Below are positions 51,971-52,507 of a stretch of 52,507 nt of DNA, piece after piece. The position numbers and the translations under genes are program-made. The stretch spans positions 1 to 52,507 of the forward strand of contig CALZEQ010000021.1 of NCBI GenBank assembly GCA_945641355.1, given 5' to 3'. The notes under the pieces were generated by a model that saw only the letters and a list, made by a program, of their open reading frames with translations, was not told where the DNA came from and ran no database searches. Each line of letters opens with the position of its first letter. The first letter of the stretch is position 1. The DNA is from an uncultured Mediterranea sp. GTDB taxonomy: Bacteria; Bacteroidota; Bacteroidia; Bacteroidales; Bacteroidaceae.

Positions 51971-51978
51971 TACTTTTG
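51971..51978 (+). promoter_or_regulatory. Promoter -7 box of the DUF2795-like gene
   Basis: TACTTTTG followed by C is an exact match, 52 bases before the ATG at 52031, between the adenosyltransferase and the small gene. It shows that the latter has its own promoter. Confidence 0.55.
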
Positions 51979-52030
51979 CCGAAAAAATGTAAGTAGACAC
52001 TATATTCACAATTTTAATACTTATAGCATT

Positions 52031-52252
52031 ATGTATTGGACATTGGAATTGGCATCCAAATTGGAAGATGCCCCTTGGCCGGCAACCAAGGATGAACTGA
52101 TTGATTATGCCATGCGTTCGGGCTCTCCGCTTGAAGTGATTGAGAATTTGCAGGAGATGGAAGATGAAGGCGAAATCTATGAAAGTATCGAAGATATTTG
52201 GCCTGACTATCCCAGCAAAGAGGACTTTTTCTTCAATGAGGAGGAATATTGA
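52031..52252 (+). CDS. DUF2795-like small acidic protein
   Basis: A 73-residue cytoplasmic protein beginning MYWTLELASKLEDAPWPATK, with DELIDYAMRSGSPLEVIENL and a strongly acidic tail (EDEGEIYESIEDIWPDYPSK). This is the layout of DUF2795 proteins of Bacteroidetes, whose function is unknown. The frame is open to 51965, but that start would lie before the promoter box, so the ATG at 52031 is preferred. A terminator with five T follows. Confidence 0.85.
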   Translation: MYWTLELASKLEDAPWPATKDELIDYAMRSGSPLEVIENLQEMEDEGEIYESIEDIWPDYPSKEDFFFNEEEY

Positions 52253-52301
52253 GCCGAGGCAACAACTCAACGTATTGAAAATCAAAATTTAAATCAATTG
52301 G

Positions 52302-52329
52302 AATGGGGACAGCGTATGTCCCCATTTTT
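52302..52329 (+). terminator. Intrinsic terminator
   Basis: AATGGGGACA (52302-52311) and TGTCCCCATT (52317-52326) form a 10-bp stem around the loop GCGTA; the right arm runs into five T ending at 52329. It ends the DUF2795-like transcript and can serve the opposing partial gene. Confidence 0.75.
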
Positions 52330-52397
52330 GCGTAATATAGCCTCTTTATCCGCCGAAGTCAATTCTGAACTTCATTCACTCCTATGGTCAGGTTGTT

Positions 52398-52507
52398 TCA
52401 GTCGTATAGTTGGATGACGACACGCACGATAGCGCCGCTGTCCGACGAGGCCGAAGATGAACCGACAGGTACGCCTGTGAAGGTCCGGGTTGACCAAGAT
52501 ACACTCT
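52398..52507 (-). CDS. Partial gene entering from the right edge
   Basis: On the minus strand a reading frame without stops runs from the window edge to a TGA at 52398-52400, giving 35 residues: Ser/Thr/Val-rich, ending SGAIVRVVIQLYD. The frame is protein-like and ends on the far side of a bidirectional terminator, but it is too short for a family call. Confidence 0.4.
   Translation of the reverse strand, partial: SVSWSTRTFTGVPVGSSSASSDSGAIVRVVIQLYD

Overview
The window is chromosomal DNA of a Bacteroidales bacterium, most likely Bacteroidaceae (Bacteroides or Phocaeicola). The evidence is the SusC/SusD pair with a hybrid two-component sensor, the many lipoproteins, starts without Shine-Dalgarno sequences, and promoters of the Bacteroides type (TAnnTTTG, sometimes with TTTG 19-20 bases upstream). 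No rRNA, CRISPR array, transposase or phage gene was seen.

Positions 1-2900 hold a small lipoprotein gene (minus), the DNA repair gene radA (plus) and a DUF3467 gene (minus). Positions 2972-15861 carry the core gene-expression cluster on the minus strand. In transcription order it is tRNA-Thr(TGT), tRNA-Tyr, tRNA-Thr(GGT), tuf, tRNA-Trp, secE, nusG, rplK, rplA, rplJ, rplL, rpoB, rpoC and DUF3467. It starts from a near-consensus promoter fused to the terminator of the upstream rpsU-xer-hpf operon (15956-17427). A hairpin with a T-run lies between rplL and rpoB.

Positions 17657-26483 are housekeeping genes: an Xaa-Pro aminopeptidase, a gamma-carbonic-anhydrase-like protein, waaA (Kdo transferase), gltX, a 7TM-HD phosphodiesterase with a two-TM partner of unknown function, and a low-molecular-weight tyrosine phosphatase. 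Then come about 630 bases without a convincing gene but packed with palindromes and short repeats (26484-27114).

Positions 27115-49627 form a polysaccharide utilization locus (PUL). A divergent secreted GH2 enzyme and a hybrid sensor/regulator (HTCS) are followed by SusC, SusD, a TIG-domain surface glycan-binding lipoprotein, a BACON-GH5 endoglucanase lipoprotein, GH42, GH2 (LacZ type), an alpha-L-fucosidase (GH29) and a GH43 lipoprotein. The likely scheme is that the surface GH5 cuts a beta-glucan-type backbone, the binding proteins and SusCD import the pieces, and the periplasmic exo-enzymes remove galactose, fucose and arabinose/xylose-type decorations while the HTCS senses a released oligosaccharide. 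This resembles xyloglucan loci, but no alpha-xylosidase (GH31) or beta-glucosidase (GH3) is present here. A decayed GH97 gene (49731-50629) closes the locus on the opposite strand. The PUL genes are visibly richer in G/C at third codon positions than the ribosomal cluster.

Positions 50743-52252 carry a methyltransferase-fold protein, a PduO-type cobalamin adenosyltransferase and a small DUF2795-like protein ending in a clear terminator. A partial minus-strand reading frame runs off the right edge. Family names are from sequence recognition alone; nothing was searched.
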